A stretch of 64,000 nucleotides of DNA, from positions 689,192 through 753,191 of the forward strand of contig NZ_OMPO01000001.1 in NCBI RefSeq assembly GCF_900292035.1, written 5' to 3'. Positions 1-7,850 of the stretch are shown here, piece by piece. The stretch comes from Blastococcus sp. Marseille-P5729 (GTDB lineage: Bacteria > Actinomycetota > Actinomycetes > Mycobacteriales > Antricoccaceae). The position numbers and the translations under genes are program-made. Numbering within the stretch: the first letter of the stretch is position 1; every line of letters begins with the position of its first letter. Below the pieces are notes generated by a model that saw nothing but the letters and a program-made list of their open reading frames with translations, had not been told where the DNA came from and did not search any database.

Positions 1-2
1 GG

Positions 3-587
3 TGCGGGGAGCTGCCGGGACGAATCGGGGAGCACGTCATCCCCGCGCCCCTGGCCCGCCAGATCGCGCTGATCACCGACGAGAAGGCCAGGCGGTGGAT
101 CCGCCGCGTGTTCACCGACCCGGTCTCCGGTCAGGTCCGCCAGGTCGACGAACGCCGCCGCTCCTTCACCGGAGCACTGCGGCACGCCATCCAGGTCCGC
201 GACCAGGCCTGCCGCGTCTGCGGCGCCCCGATCCGCGACATCGACCACATCAATCCCCATGCCGCCGGTGGCGCCACGAGCTGGCTCAACGGGCAGGGGC
301 TATGCCGGCGCTGCAACCAGACCAAGACCCTGCCCGGATGGAGAACCGGCGCCTTCGAGGTCGACGGAGCACACGTCACCGTCATCCGGACCCCGACCGG
401 GCACCGCTACACCAGCCACCCACCCCCACCGCTCCTCATCACACCCGACCGGCCGAGAGCCGAGACAGTCGCCACGAGCGGTGAACGTGCCCGAGGGTCC
501 GCACCGCCCGGCATCGAACAGCGACTCGCGAAAGCCATCGACGCCATTCGGCCGCCCGGGCCTGACCAGAGCCGCCTAAGCAGCTGA
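3..587 (+). CDS. HNH endonuclease, DUF222/13E12 type, C-terminal part
   Basis: The open frame runs in from the left window edge, so only the last 194 residues are visible. It contains a typical HNH zinc/nuclease core: CRVC, then DHI about 12 residues later, a His-Ala-Ala-Gly-Gly stretch, an Asn, and LCRRCNQTK. This arrangement of two CxxC pairs around the DH and N residues is the C-terminal domain of the actinobacterial DUF222/HNH (13E12 repeat) family, whose members usually carry an N-terminal helical DUF222 domain that would lie outside the window. These proteins are multicopy in actinobacteria and often lie near mobile DNA; their biological role is poorly known. The stop codon is TGA at 585-587. 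No partner gene is visible here. The family call is firm; a function beyond nuclease-like is inference. Confidence 0.85.
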   Translation, partial: CGELPGRIGEHVIPAPLARQIALITDEKARRWIRRVFTDPVSGQVRQVDERRRSFTGALRHAIQVRDQACRVCGAPIRDIDHINPHAAGGATSWLNGQGLCRRCNQTKTLPGWRTGAFEVDGAHVTVIRTPTGHRYTSHPPPPLLITPDRPRAETVATSGERARGSAPPGIEQRLAKAIDAIRPPGPDQSRLSS

Positions 588-737
588 CGCGATGCTGTTC
601 TCGGTGCCGGCAACCTTGTGGCCCCGGGGCATCTCCACTGCGACGTCAGAGCCCCCGGTATATGGCGCCCCCGGGTGCGGAGAATGCTGAAGCCCACGCC
701 AACAATTACGCTCCCACGTGGGGTTTTGGTGGCTTTA

Positions 738-790
738 AGAACCCGCAAGCGATTCGAGATGCTAGACACCTCGAAGCGCTCGCGGGTTCT
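738..790. repeat. Long imperfect inverted repeat, possible terminator
   Basis: Two 21-base arms at 738-758 and 770-790 match as inverted repeats at 19 of 21 positions, separated by an 11-base loop. The repeat lies just beyond the stop of the leftward gene ending at 806, so it would form a strong hairpin at the 3' end of that transcript. There is no clear T-tract on either side, so it may act as an RNA 3' stabiliser or a factor-assisted terminator. It ends the 588-805 gap, in which nothing else is recognisable. Confidence 0.5.
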
Positions 791-805
791 CTCAGTCTTG
801 CATGC

Positions 806-1594
806 CTAAGCGGAACAACCATCTGTCGGCTCGCCGTCGTCCGCGAGTTGCTCGCCGAAATCTTCCCTCGCGAGCGCGCCGCACGCCGCCAGCGCCAGGT
901 AGATGGCAATGCCAGCGACAACTGGCGCCCACGGCGCCGCCGGTGCCGCGAGAAGCCCGAGCCCGCTCGCCGCCGCCAGCCTTTGGTCCGTGTTGTAGTT
1001 GGCCACTCGTCGCGCGTCATCCGCGACGATGCCGGCAGCGCCGAAGAGAGCAGCGACGTAACGAAAAACGATCCCGTATGCGACGAGGACATTCGCCCAA
1101 GCCTCGTCCTTTTCTACGTCTCGATCAATGTTACTGACCCAGCCATCGTCGGAGACCTCTATGCCCTCGCCACCGATGTCCCTGTGGATCTGCTGCCGAA
1201 GGGATTCGAAGGCTACCTCAGCGTTGGAAATGACCTCGGTCAAAGAGGGGTGGGTAGCCACGCTCGACAAGATGTCGCGCGCGATCGGGACTGCGGCGCC
1301 GGCCATGTTCGCGTACACAGCCTTGAGCGCGGCTTCGGGGACGACCGAATTGGCAAGCTTCGACACGTCGACCTGCCATTGACGGGCGTTAACAACGAGG
1401 GACTGCTGGAGCGCAACACTGGCGGCTTCGGCAGCCTGGTTAGCAGCCTTCGCACTCAACCGCAGGAGGTCCGGCGGGATGGACGCCTTACTGACGGCAT
1501 CGAGCACAGCGCGGTTGAGGCTCGGGGCCGCGCTCAACGCCGCCGCGTTGAGCGCCTCGCGCGTCGCGTCCGGAATGAGGTCAAAAGGGTCCAT
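806..1594 (-). CDS. Hypothetical protein with C-terminal hydrophobic segments
   Basis: A 262-residue protein. ATG at 1592-1594 is chosen because AGGAGG lies 7 bases upstream (reverse strand, 1601-1606); the longer open frame would run through the tRNA gene. The N-terminal two thirds is Ala-rich and mostly helical in character. The last third has two hydrophobic stretches, one near residues 185-200 and a longer one near 215-245 (rich in Ala, Leu, Ile and Val), suggesting membrane association, followed by an acidic tail. I recognise no domain. It lies between a tRNA-Asn gene and an HNH nuclease gene, with a tRNA terminator just upstream, so it is probably transcribed alone. Its absence from the otherwise conserved gene order suggests an accessory gene. 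Confidence 0.6.
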   Translation of the reverse strand: MDPFDLIPDATREALNAAALSAAPSLNRAVLDAVSKASIPPDLLRLSAKAANQAAEAASVALQQSLVVNARQWQVDVSKLANSVVPEAALKAVYANMAGAAVPIARDILSSVATHPSLTEVISNAEVAFESLRQQIHRDIGGEGIEVSDDGWVSNIDRDVEKDEAWANVLVAYGIVFRYVAALFGAAGIVADDARRVANYNTDQRLAAASGLGLLAAPAAPWAPVVAGIAIYLALAACGALAREDFGEQLADDGEPTDGCSA

Positions 1595-1716
1595 TCGTCG
1601 CCTCCTGCACGAGACACTACTCACCCAGTGCTTCGCTGCGCTTCGAGACTCGACCAACGCCGAGAGATCCCCGGGGATGACGGCCTCTTGACGCCTTCTC
1701 GACCTGGAGAACGACG

Positions 1717-1754
1717 AAGCCCAGGCGAGCCGATAGAGGCTCTGACCTGGGCTT
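1717..1754 (-). terminator. Terminator of tRNA-Asn
   Basis: AAGCCCAGG (1717-1725) pairs with CCTGGGCTT (1746-1754), with an inner GAGCC/GGCTC stem. On the reverse strand it follows the tRNA 3' end by 8 bases and is followed by a pyrimidine-rich stretch. Confidence 0.7.
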
Positions 1755-1761
1755 TTGGCGG

Positions 1762-1834
1762 CTCCCCTACTTGGACTCGAACCAAGAACCCTTCGATTAA
1801 CAGTCGAATGCTCTGCCAATTGAGCTATAGGGGA
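1762..1834 (-). tRNA. tRNA-Asn (anticodon GUU)
   Basis: Read on the reverse strand this 73-base stretch folds as a complete cloverleaf. The acceptor arm TCCCCTA (1828-1834) pairs with TAGGGGA (1763-1769); the D-loop begins AGCTCAATTGG; the anticodon loop is CTGTTAA, with GTT at 1799-1801; the T-arm has GGTTCGAGTCC; the discriminator is G at 1762. The CCA tail is not encoded (only CC follows). A tRNA-Asn gene near dnaG is also found in M. tuberculosis (asnT). The gene is divergent from the small membrane protein starting at 1936 and has its own terminator. Confidence 0.97.
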
Positions 1835-1935
1835 CCGTATCGGGAACCGACCGACAAACAATACCTCAGACGACTAGGGTGGAGAACAGCAACCCCGCCA
1901 GAGATGACCAGCATCACGAGAGAAGGTCGAAAATC

Positions 1936-2190
1936 ATGCGCAAGCTGTTCCTGCTCGCCGCCGTTGCCGCGGGCTACGTACTTGGAGCAAAAGCCGGTCG
2001 CCAGCGTTACGAGCAGATCAAGCGTCTGTCGCGCCAGGTGAAGGACAACCCCAAGGTCCAGGGCGTCGCCGGAATGCTCGAGGCGCAGGCCGAGACCGTC
2101 GTGGACACCGTCAAGTCCAAGGTCGCCGGGGGCGGGTACCCAACCTCAGAGATCGACGAGATCAAGGCCAACCCCGGTACGACGGTCTAG
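1936..2190 (+). CDS. Small YtxH-like membrane-associated protein
   Basis: An 84-residue protein. ATG 1936 is preferred over an upstream in-frame ATG because GAGAAGG stands 9-15 bases before it and the protein then opens directly with a short hydrophobic segment (residues 2-17) ending in GAKAGRQRYEQI. This layout, a short membrane segment, a GxKAGRxRYEQI-type turn and then a charged amphipathic helix, resembles small YtxH-like proteins of actinobacteria, whose function is unknown. The rest is helical with many Lys, Gln and Glu residues, and the tail is Gly/Pro-rich. It is monocistronic, divergent from tRNA-Asn, and followed by an intrinsic terminator. Confidence 0.7.
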   Translation: MRKLFLLAAVAAGYVLGAKAGRQRYEQIKRLSRQVKDNPKVQGVAGMLEAQAETVVDTVKSKVAGGGYPTSEIDEIKANPGTTV

Positions 2191-2202
2191 ATACACCACC
2201 CC

Positions 2203-2234
2203 AAAGCCCCGCTGGCGCTGGCCGGCGGGGCTTT
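2203..2234 (+). terminator. Intrinsic terminator
   Basis: Perfect 10-base arms AAAGCCCCGC (2203-2212) and GCGGGGCTTT (2225-2234) with a 12-base loop lie 13 bases after the stop of the YtxH-like gene. The A-rich start and T-rich end make it usable in both directions. Confidence 0.85.
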
Positions 2235-2338
2235 GTCATCCCGTTCCACGCAGCTAGGTTCGAGGCGCCGAGTCCCAGGTCACAGATGAAAGACGCTGCG
2301 CCCATGAAGAAGATCGGAAGCGGCTGGCCTCCCCGCTG

Positions 2339-2866
2339 TCAGAGATCAGTCGGGGTGTTCTCACGGCGGATCTGCTCCAGCGCCGACTCGGCCATCGCCC
2401 GCTCCTCGTGAGAGAGCACCCTGGGCCGGTCGAGGCGGTACTGCCACAGCAGACCATCCTGGCCGGCGACCCGGCGCCCTACGAACCGGACGCCGCCCAC
2501 AATCGGCTGGTGCTCGGTCACCGCCACGCTGTTCTGCACCCGCTTCCGCAAGATGACGGGGATCCCACCGGGTTCGTCGAACTCGAGCTGCCAAGGCCTC
2601 TCATCGACGATCTCGCTGCCCTCGGCCGGCTTGGCCTCTATCACGGTCAGCTTGCGATCGGCCCAGGTCGCCTTCGTGACGGTGTGCCACGGCACTAGGC
2701 GGTGTGCACGTTCACCCGTGACATGCAGACCCCGAGGCGTCGCCACGAGCACCTGGCCGGTGACCGCCTCGGCCCACGCCAGCTCCCGCTCCTCCGGCTC
2801 CAGATAGCGCTTGGCGGACACCGGAACCGGCGGACGCCGGGAGAACAGCTTCTTCAGGATCCCCAT
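2339..2866 (-). CDS. Conserved hypothetical protein downstream of dnaG
   Basis: A 175-residue soluble protein with no recognised domain. ATG 2864-2866 overlaps the dnaG stop by one base; a GTG one codon earlier is the alternative, but GGGAGGG upstream is better spaced for the ATG. The N-terminus is basic (MGILKKLFSRRPP), followed by a mixed beta-rich region containing GLHVTGERAHRLVPW and WQLEFDEPGG, which reads like a pleckstrin-like beta fold, and a charged C-terminal helix. It is tightly coupled to dnaG and is the last gene of the dgt-dnaG operon. Translational coupling suggests a shared expression unit rather than a shared function. No function is assigned. Confidence 0.75.
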   Translation of the reverse strand: MGILKKLFSRRPPVPVSAKRYLEPEERELAWAEAVTGQVLVATPRGLHVTGERAHRLVPWHTVTKATWADRKLTVIEAKPAEGSEIVDERPWQLEFDEPGGIPVILRKRVQNSVAVTEHQPIVGGVRFVGRRVAGQDGLLWQYRLDRPRVLSHEERAMAESALEQIRRENTPTDL

Positions 2867-4776
2867 CACGGCCCTCCCGCCGCCTGCTCGCGCAGCCCAC
2901 GCGCCAGCTGCTCCATCGTCGCCAGCTCACCGAATGTGCGCCGATAGGTCGCGTCGTCCTCCAGTGGGTTGATCCGCTGCAACCGCGACTTGATCTGCCT
3001 GATCTGCTCGGAAACCCGCGGCAGCTGCAGAGCGGCGATCACCGACGTCACATACCGGTGGTCGGGGGCCTCCCCAGGCACTCGCAACGGCTCGACCGCG
3101 AGTTCGTGCAGCAGGCTCACGAGCACTGCCGCGTCCTCTCCCCGCACAGTCTCGGCGATCTGGCCGACCCAGGCCTGGCCGTTCGGCGCCGCGGCGACCC
3201 CGCCGGCAGCCTCGATGTGCCTGCGCAGCGCCGCGTACGCCGGGACCCGATACAGCTCCTCGGTGGCGGCGTCCAGTGACGGACCGACGATCGCCGGCGC
3301 CTGCAGCGCCAGCTTCAGGGACTCGCGCTCGGCGCGCGCCGCCGGGTCATCCGGCCGTGGCCGCGCCATCCCGGCCCGCTCTGCCGGCGCCTCAGGCTCG
3401 CGGGCGACCCGTCGCTGCCTAGGATGCTGGTGATCCGGGCGCCACGCCCGCACCCGTGCCACCACCCGGTTCGGGTCGTCCACCCCGATCAACCCGGCGA
3501 GCCGGCGCGCGTACTCCGTACGCAGCGCGACGTCCTTGATCTGTGCAACCAGTGGGATCGTCTCGTCCAGGGCGGCCACTCGCCCCTCGACCGTGTCGAG
3601 ATCATGCAGCCGCAGCCGAGACGTGATGGCGAACTCGACCAGCGGCTGGCGTCGCGCGATCAGGTCGCGGACGGCGGCGTCGCCGACGTCCTGCCGGAGC
3701 TCGCACGGGTCGCGACCGTCCTGCTCGACCGCGACGAAGGTCTGTGCGGTGAACTTCTGGTCGTCGGCGAACGCCTTCAACGCGGCCTTCTGGCCTGCCT
3801 CGTCGCCGTCGAAGACGAAGATGACCTCGCCGCGGAACACGTCGCTGTCCATCAGCAGCTGCCGGATCACCGAGATGTGCTCCGACCCGAAGGACGTGCC
3901 GCACGAGGCGACCGCGGTCGGCACGCCGGCGAGATGGCACGCCATCACGTCCGTGTAGCCCTCGACGACCACTACCTGGCGGCTCTTCGCGATCTCGCGA
4001 CGCGCCTTCTCGATGCCGAACAGCACGGTACTCTTCTTGTACAGCGGCGTTTCCGAGGTGTTGAGATACTTCGCCTCGCTCGGGTCGTCGTCGAAGAGTC
4101 GACGAGCACCGAAACCGATCGGATCTCCGTGTCGGTCGAAGATCGGCCACATCAGCCGCTTACGGAAGCGGTCGATCAGCGTCCCCCGTGACGAGCGGCG
4201 CGCCAGGTCGGCCATCAGCAGCTCCTTCTCGCTGAAGCCCTTCTGCCGTAAATGCCTCACCAGCAGGTCCCAGCCGTCCGGGGCGAACCCGCACGAGAAG
4301 TCGGCGGCGGCCTGCTGGCCGAAACCGCGCTCTGCAAGGAATGCGCGGGCCGTCGCAGCCGCGCCCGGCGCCGACAGCTGCTCGCGGTAGAAGTCGACCG
4401 CCGCCCTGTTCGCCGCCACGAGACGCTGCCGCATCCCCGGCTGACGCTGCCCGCCGGCGGGGCCACCGCTGCTCTCGTAACGCAGTTGGATGCCGACCCG
4501 GTCCGCGAGCTGCTCGACCGCCTCGGCGAACCCGACGTGATCGATCTTCTGAACGAACGAGATGACGTCGCCCGACTCCCCGCACCCGAAGCAGTAGAAG
4601 AACCCGCGGCCCGGAGAGACGCTGAACGAGGGAGTCTTCTCGTCGTGGAAGGGGCACAGTCCCTTCAGGTTGCCGCCGCCCGCATTACGCAGCGTGACGT
4701 ACTCCCCAATGACATCTGCGATCCCGGCGCGCTCACGCACCTCCTGGATGTCCTCGTTGCGGATCAGACCAGCCAT
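2866..4776 (-). CDS. dnaG: DNA primase DnaG
   Basis: A 636-residue replication primase that makes RNA primers at the fork with DnaB helicase. The CHC2 zinc finger is intact: C41, H44, C62 and C65 in CPFHDEKTPSF and FYCFGCGESGD. The toprim core follows, with the metal-binding Glu in VVEGYTDVMA (about residue 270) and the acidic pair in VFDGDEAGQ. The C-terminal third is the DnaB-interacting helical region, with a low-complexity Arg/Pro/Glu linker around residues 440-475. Length fits the family (about 600-650). ATG 4774-4776 lies 3 bases after the dgt stop, so the two genes share a transcript, as in M. tuberculosis. Confidence 0.97.
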   Translation of the reverse strand: MAGLIRNEDIQEVRERAGIADVIGEYVTLRNAGGGNLKGLCPFHDEKTPSFSVSPGRGFFYCFGCGESGDVISFVQKIDHVGFAEAVEQLADRVGIQLRYESSGGPAGGQRQPGMRQRLVAANRAAVDFYREQLSAPGAAATARAFLAERGFGQQAAADFSCGFAPDGWDLLVRHLRQKGFSEKELLMADLARRSSRGTLIDRFRKRLMWPIFDRHGDPIGFGARRLFDDDPSEAKYLNTSETPLYKKSTVLFGIEKARREIAKSRQVVVVEGYTDVMACHLAGVPTAVASCGTSFGSEHISVIRQLLMDSDVFRGEVIFVFDGDEAGQKAALKAFADDQKFTAQTFVAVEQDGRDPCELRQDVGDAAVRDLIARRQPLVEFAITSRLRLHDLDTVEGRVAALDETIPLVAQIKDVALRTEYARRLAGLIGVDDPNRVVARVRAWRPDHQHPRQRRVAREPEAPAERAGMARPRPDDPAARAERESLKLALQAPAIVGPSLDAATEELYRVPAYAALRRHIEAAGGVAAAPNGQAWVGQIAETVRGEDAAVLVSLLHELAVEPLRVPGEAPDHRYVTSVIAALQLPRVSEQIRQIKSRLQRINPLEDDATYRRTFGELATMEQLARGLREQAAGGP

Positions 4777-4779
4777 GGA

Positions 4780-6036
4780 TCAGTCGTCCCCGCACAGCCG
4801 GTTGCGCCACAGCACGGCGCTCTTGTCGGTGAGCTCGGCGACCTGGTCGATGATCGCGCGCAACCGAGCGCCGTCGTCGCTCGCGGCCGCGTACGCATCG
4901 GCATGCTGATCGACCAGCTCCTCCGGTCGCTCACGCAGCGCCGCCACGAGGTCCTTCAGCACCGACCGCTGCCACCGTTGCAGCTCCGCGGCTCCTTCGC
5001 GCTCCATCACATAGCGGACGGCGGTCGCCTTCAGCAGCGCGCACTCGGCAGCAACGACGTCCGGGATCACCAGCGACGCGTGGTAACGGGTCAACGGCGC
5101 CTCGCCGTACTCGCGACGGGTCGCCTCGATCGCCGCGGCACTGAAGCGACCGAGCAACTCGCTGGTCGCGCGCTTGAGCGCGACCCGGCCACGCCGGGAG
5201 GACCCGACCTCTGCGCCATACGCCGCGACGTCCTGCACGACCGGCAGCGCGAGCAGGTCGCTGAGCACGCTCTGCAGGCCGGCGGGATCGGCCGCTACAA
5301 ACGATCCCGCCGCGATCGCGCACACCACGGCCGCCTCCTCCGGGTCGGCCAGACGGGACAGGTCGAGCAGGCCGGTGATCGCGCCGTCCTCCACATCATG
5401 GACGGAGTAGGCGATGTCGTCTGCCCAGTCCATCACCTGGGCCTCCATGCAGGGCCGCTGGTGATCGATCCCGGCGCGCGCCCATTCGAAGGTCGGCAGG
5501 TCGTCGGCGTACACGCCGAACTTGCGCACCCCGGCCCGCCTCGGCCAGGGGTACTTGCAGGTCGAGTCCAGCACCGCCCGGGTCAGGTTCAGGCCCGCAT
5601 TGATCTCGCCGGCCAGCACCTTCGACTCGAGCCGGGCGACAACGCGGAGCGTCTGCGCATTGCCCTCGAACCCCCCGCATTCGTCCGAGACCTCGTCGAG
5701 GGCACGCTCCCCGTTGTGACCGAACGGCGGATGACCGAGGTCGTGTGCCAGGCCTGCGGCGTCGGTGATGTCCGGGTCCAGACCGAGCGCGGCCCCCATC
5801 TCCCTGGCGATCTGCGCGACCTCGAGAGAGTGGGTCAGCCGGGTGCGCGGGAAGTCGTCCTCGCCCGGTACGACGACCTGGGTCTTGCCGGCCAGCCGAC
5901 GCAGCGCCGAGGAGTGCAGGATCCGGGCGCGGTCGCGGGCGAACTCGGAGCGGACGGCGCCCTCTCCCCCGGCGAAGTAGCTCGACTTGCCCGGTTCGCG
6001 AACGAAGCGCTGCGTGTCTGCTGCGGTGTAGCTCAT
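4780..6036 (-). CDS. dgt: Deoxyguanosinetriphosphate triphosphohydrolase-like protein
   Basis: A 418-residue HD-domain protein that cleaves dNTPs to the deoxynucleoside and triphosphate, thereby tuning dNTP pools. The metal-binding HD residues are in RLTHSLEVAQIAREMG (around residue 70) and HDLGHPPFGHNGE (around residue 100), with the last Asp in DWADDIAYSVHDVEDG. Length matches the short actinobacterial Dgt type (about 420-430) rather than the 505-residue E. coli enzyme. ATG 6034-6036 overlaps the stop of the YdcF gene upstream; dnaG follows after 3 bases. Coupling of dgt to dnaG places nucleotide-pool control next to primer synthesis. Substrate preference cannot be read from sequence. Confidence 0.93.
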   Translation of the reverse strand: MSYTAADTQRFVREPGKSSYFAGGEGAVRSEFARDRARILHSSALRRLAGKTQVVVPGEDDFPRTRLTHSLEVAQIAREMGAALGLDPDITDAAGLAHDLGHPPFGHNGERALDEVSDECGGFEGNAQTLRVVARLESKVLAGEINAGLNLTRAVLDSTCKYPWPRRAGVRKFGVYADDLPTFEWARAGIDHQRPCMEAQVMDWADDIAYSVHDVEDGAITGLLDLSRLADPEEAAVVCAIAAGSFVAADPAGLQSVLSDLLALPVVQDVAAYGAEVGSSRRGRVALKRATSELLGRFSAAAIEATRREYGEAPLTRYHASLVIPDVVAAECALLKATAVRYVMEREGAAELQRWQRSVLKDLVAALRERPEELVDQHADAYAAASDDGARLRAIIDQVAELTDKSAVLWRNRLCGDD

Positions 6037-6656
6037 GAGATCGACATCCCCGACTCGCCCGAGTCACCCAACACGCCGTAGTACAGCAAGGCACCGGTCT
6101 CGCGGACGATGTACTCGAGCTGGGTGCGGCGGGTCTGGACCGCCGGCCCGGCGCGGGGCGGTGATCCATAGACCACGATGCCCTGATCGGCGATCATCGT
6201 CTTGGCACGCAGGATGTGCGGCGGATCGGTGACGACAAGAGCGTCGTTCCAGCCGCGGTCGGCGAAGACCGGGCCGAGAGCCTCAGCGCTGGTCAGCGTG
6301 TTGCTGCCGGACTCGACAGCCAGGACGGCGGACTCGGGTACGTCCCCCTGCTCGACGAGCCACTTCTTGCCGGCGGAGGCCTCGGTGAACTGATCCCCGG
6401 CGCGGTTGCCGCCGACGGTCACGATGGTGTCGGCATAGCCATCGCGCCACAGGTCAAGAGCGTGCTGCAGCCGCCATTGAAAGACTGCCGACGGCTCACC
6501 GTTGTACTGCGCGGCTCCCAGCACGATGATCACATCGGCGGGCTGGTCGTCAGTCTCACGCGCGACCTTCCAGACGCTGTAGGCAACAGCGAGCACCCCG
6601 AGCACGCTGCCGAGCAGCAGACCGGCGCCGAGGCGTACGAAAAGCTTGCCGATCAC
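6033..6656 (-). CDS. YdcF/SanA-like DUF218 membrane protein
   Basis: About 207 residues. One transmembrane segment near the N-terminus (GAGLLLGSVLGVLAVAYSVW) is followed by an extracytoplasmic DUF218 domain with the family's opening ADVIIVLGAAQYNGEPSA, the VTVGGNRAGDQF loop, VESGSNTLTSAEAL and the closing LVVTDPPHILRA segment. Such proteins are linked to envelope function or vancomycin tolerance (SanA) in other bacteria; the substrate is unknown. The start is uncertain: GTG 6654-6656 has AAGG upstream and begins VIGKLFVRL, while a TTG at 6713 would add 19 charged residues. The stop overlaps the dgt start by 4 bases. Confidence 0.82.
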   Translation of the reverse strand: MIGKLFVRLGAGLLLGSVLGVLAVAYSVWKVARETDDQPADVIIVLGAAQYNGEPSAVFQWRLQHALDLWRDGYADTIVTVGGNRAGDQFTEASAGKKWLVEQGDVPESAVLAVESGSNTLTSAEALGPVFADRGWNDALVVTDPPHILRAKTMIADQGIVVYGSPPRAGPAVQTRRTQLEYIVRETGALLYYGVLGDSGESGMSIS

Positions 6657-6722
6657 GCTGCTGCCTTGCTCACGACGACGAGGGACGCCCGCCAGTGTAT
6701 GGGCGCCGGACAACGTGTGCGC

Positions 6723-7850
6723 TCAGCCACCGGAGACGTCTACCTCGGCTCCGAAGGGCACCGCGCAGCTGTCACGATCCGCCAGCCAGCCCTCGGGCAG
6801 TGTGACCTTCCGAGTGCCGGTCGACCGCCCACGCGCTAGCCCCAGGATGCTCTCCGGGTAGGGCTGGTCGCCGTGAACCTGCAGCAGACCGTCGAGCAGG
6901 TCGTCGAGTCGGGCGAGCGAGTCGATCAGGCCGAGCTGCTGGCGCAGCTCGGAGCCCACCCGGAATCCCTTCAGATACCAGGCCACGTGCTTGCGAAAGT
7001 CGCGGCAGGCACGGATCTCCCCGAGATCCTCGGCCATGTAGGCCGCATGCTGGCGCATCGTGTCCGCCACCTCGGACAGCGCGGGCCGCACCCGCTCTGG
7101 CCGGCCGGCGAACGCGTTGGCGAGGTCGGCGAACAGCCAGGGACGGCCCAGGCAACCGCGCCCGACCACCACCCCGGCGCAGCCGGTCTGCGCCACCATC
7201 GCGATCGCGTCGTCCGCCTCCCAGATGTCGCCGTTGCCCAGCACGGGGACGTCGAGCTCCTCGACCAGCATCGTGATCGCGTTCCAGTCCGCAGTGCCGC
7301 CATACATCTGCGCCGCCGTACGGCCGTGCAGCGCGACCGCGTCGATCCCCTCCTCTTGTGCCGCGCGGCCGGCCTCGAGGAAGGTGAGGTGTTCCTCGTC
7401 GATGCCCATCCGCATCTTCACCGTGACGGGCACCCGGCCGTCGGCCGCGGTGACCGCAGATCCGACGATGGCCCGGAACAGGTTTCGTCGCCACGGGAGA
7501 GCCGCGCCCCCACCCTTGCGGGTCACCTTCGGGACCGGGCAGCCCATGTTGAGATCGATGTGGTCGGCGCGATCCTCCTCGAGGAGAATCCGCACCGCCT
7601 CGCCGACGATCTGCGGATCGACCGCGTAGAGCTGGACCGAACGCGGCGTCTCGCTCTCGTGGAAGCGCAGCATGTCCATGGTCAGCGGGGTGCGCTCGAC
7701 GAGCGCCCGGGAGGTGATCATCTCCGAGACGTACAGGCCCGCGCCGTACTGGCGGCACACCCTCCGGTACGCGCTGGTGGTGATGCCGGCCATCGGCGCG
7801 AGCACCACAGGTGGGTCGACCGGGATCGTCCCGAAACGCAGCCCGCTCAT
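6723..7850 (-). CDS. dusB: tRNA-dihydrouridine synthase (DusB type)
   Basis: A flavoenzyme that reduces uridine to dihydrouridine in tRNA D-loops. About 375 residues. The TIM-barrel opens with PPVVLAPMAGITTSAYRR (FMN binding). The catalytic Cys is in DLNMGCPVPKVTRKGGGAAL, the Lys in VTVKMRMG, and the phosphate-binding LGNGDIW and VVGRGCLGRPWLF follow; all are family hallmarks. ATG 7848-7850 overlaps the stop of the upstream frame by 4 bases; an in-frame GTG at 7859 is possible. It is the first intact gene of the dus-ydcF-dgt-dnaG leftward run. The DusB/NifR3 subtype assignment rests on general similarity. Confidence 0.92.
   Translation of the reverse strand: MSGLRFGTIPVDPPVVLAPMAGITTSAYRRVCRQYGAGLYVSEMITSRALVERTPLTMDMLRFHESETPRSVQLYAVDPQIVGEAVRILLEEDRADHIDLNMGCPVPKVTRKGGGAALPWRRNLFRAIVGSAVTAADGRVPVTVKMRMGIDEEHLTFLEAGRAAQEEGIDAVALHGRTAAQMYGGTADWNAITMLVEELDVPVLGNGDIWEADDAIAMVAQTGCAGVVVGRGCLGRPWLFADLANAFAGRPERVRPALSEVADTMRQHAAYMAEDLGEIRACRDFRKHVAWYLKGFRVGSELRQQLGLIDSLARLDDLLDGLLQVHGDQPYPESILGLARGRSTGTRKVTLPEGWLADRDSCAVPFGAEVDVSGG

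Noticed and set aside
18-587. Treating the HNH gene fragment as a broken gene
   Set aside because: The frame is open to the window edge, so the missing N-terminus is explained by truncation of the window.
662-2041. Long rightward frame of about 459 codons over the left region
   Set aside because: It runs antisense through the tRNA-Asn gene and the leftward gene at 806-1594, has Arg-rich low-similarity sequence and no ribosome-binding site.
4252-6081. Rightward frame of about 609 codons antisense to dnaG and dgt
   Set aside because: Shadow of two well-recognised genes in a GC-rich genome; no domain and no start signal.
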